Positions 63,850 through 64,000 of a stretch of 64,000 nt of DNA are shown here, piece after piece. A model generated the notes under the pieces. That model did no database searches and was not told the DNA's origin. It saw nothing but the letters and a program-made list of their open reading frames with translations. The stretch covers positions 3,774,501 through 3,838,500 of the forward strand of contig CM044316.1 of assembly GCA_024291935.2 (NCBI GenBank). Reading direction: 5' to 3'. Each line of letters starts with the position of its first letter. The first letter of the stretch is position 1. The position numbers and the translations under genes are program-made. The DNA comes from Okapia johnstoni. Its lineage: Eukaryota > Chordata > Mammalia > Artiodactyla > Giraffidae.

Positions 63850-64000
63850 AACTTTCCAGGTGGCTCAGTGGTAAAGACCCCACCTGCCAATGGAGGAGGC
63901 ACAGAGACTTGGTTTTGAGCCCTGGGTCAGGAAGATCCCCTGGAGGAGGAAACGACAACCCACTCCAGTATTCTTGCCTGAAAAATCCCCTGGATAGAGG
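63850..64000 (+). mobile_element. Bov-tA SINE, runs off the window
   Basis: It runs 'actttccaggtggctcagtgg..' to '..aaaatcccctggatagagg'. With the preceding copy it makes a tight inverted pair. Confidence 0.92.

Overview
This is vertebrate nuclear DNA from a ruminant, most likely a bovid (cattle, sheep, goat or a close relative). It has long GT-AG introns, one CpG-island promoter, and many ruminant-type repeats: BovB LINE fragments ending in short ACTGA-type tails, Bov-tA/BOV-A2 SINEs, CHR tRNA-derived SINEs, ruminant L1 3' ends and a mariner copy. I cannot resolve the species from sequence alone.

The left half (about 2.2-31 kb) holds one complete gene on the + strand, SUGP2 (SURP and G-patch domain containing 2, formerly SFRS14), a nuclear splicing-related protein. 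I placed nine coding exons between 4005 and 28625. All junctions are GT-AG, the phases agree, and together they make an uninterrupted 1094-residue protein. A CpG-rich promoter lies at about 2040-2900, a non-coding first exon is implied, and a 3' UTR exon probably starts at 29041 and ends near the AATAAA at 30728. The promoter also has a splice-donor-like signal on the - strand. In human, ARMC6 lies head-to-head with SUGP2, so the same island probably drives ARMC6 leftwards; none of its coding exons is visible here.

The right half (about 31-64 kb) has no gene I can support. It is a mosaic of retroposons, many nested: a BovB inside a mariner, a solo LTR inside an antisense L1 with a 5-bp target duplication, a mariner-type MITE inside an L1, BovB pieces inside L1s, and a SINE inside a MIR. 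In human the next gene beyond SUGP2 is HOMER3; it is not recognisable here and is presumably further right.

The most interesting points are: an N-terminal similarity between SUGP2 exon 2 and what I recall of the divergent neighbour ARMC6; a ruminant MITE hairpin at 40134-40212 resembling the miR-2284/2285 microRNA family; a duplicated splice-donor cassette after SUGP2 exon 2; the dated nested insertions; and several short exact palindromes. I saw no new multi-gene system; this is an ordinary mammalian locus plus repeat-rich intergenic DNA.
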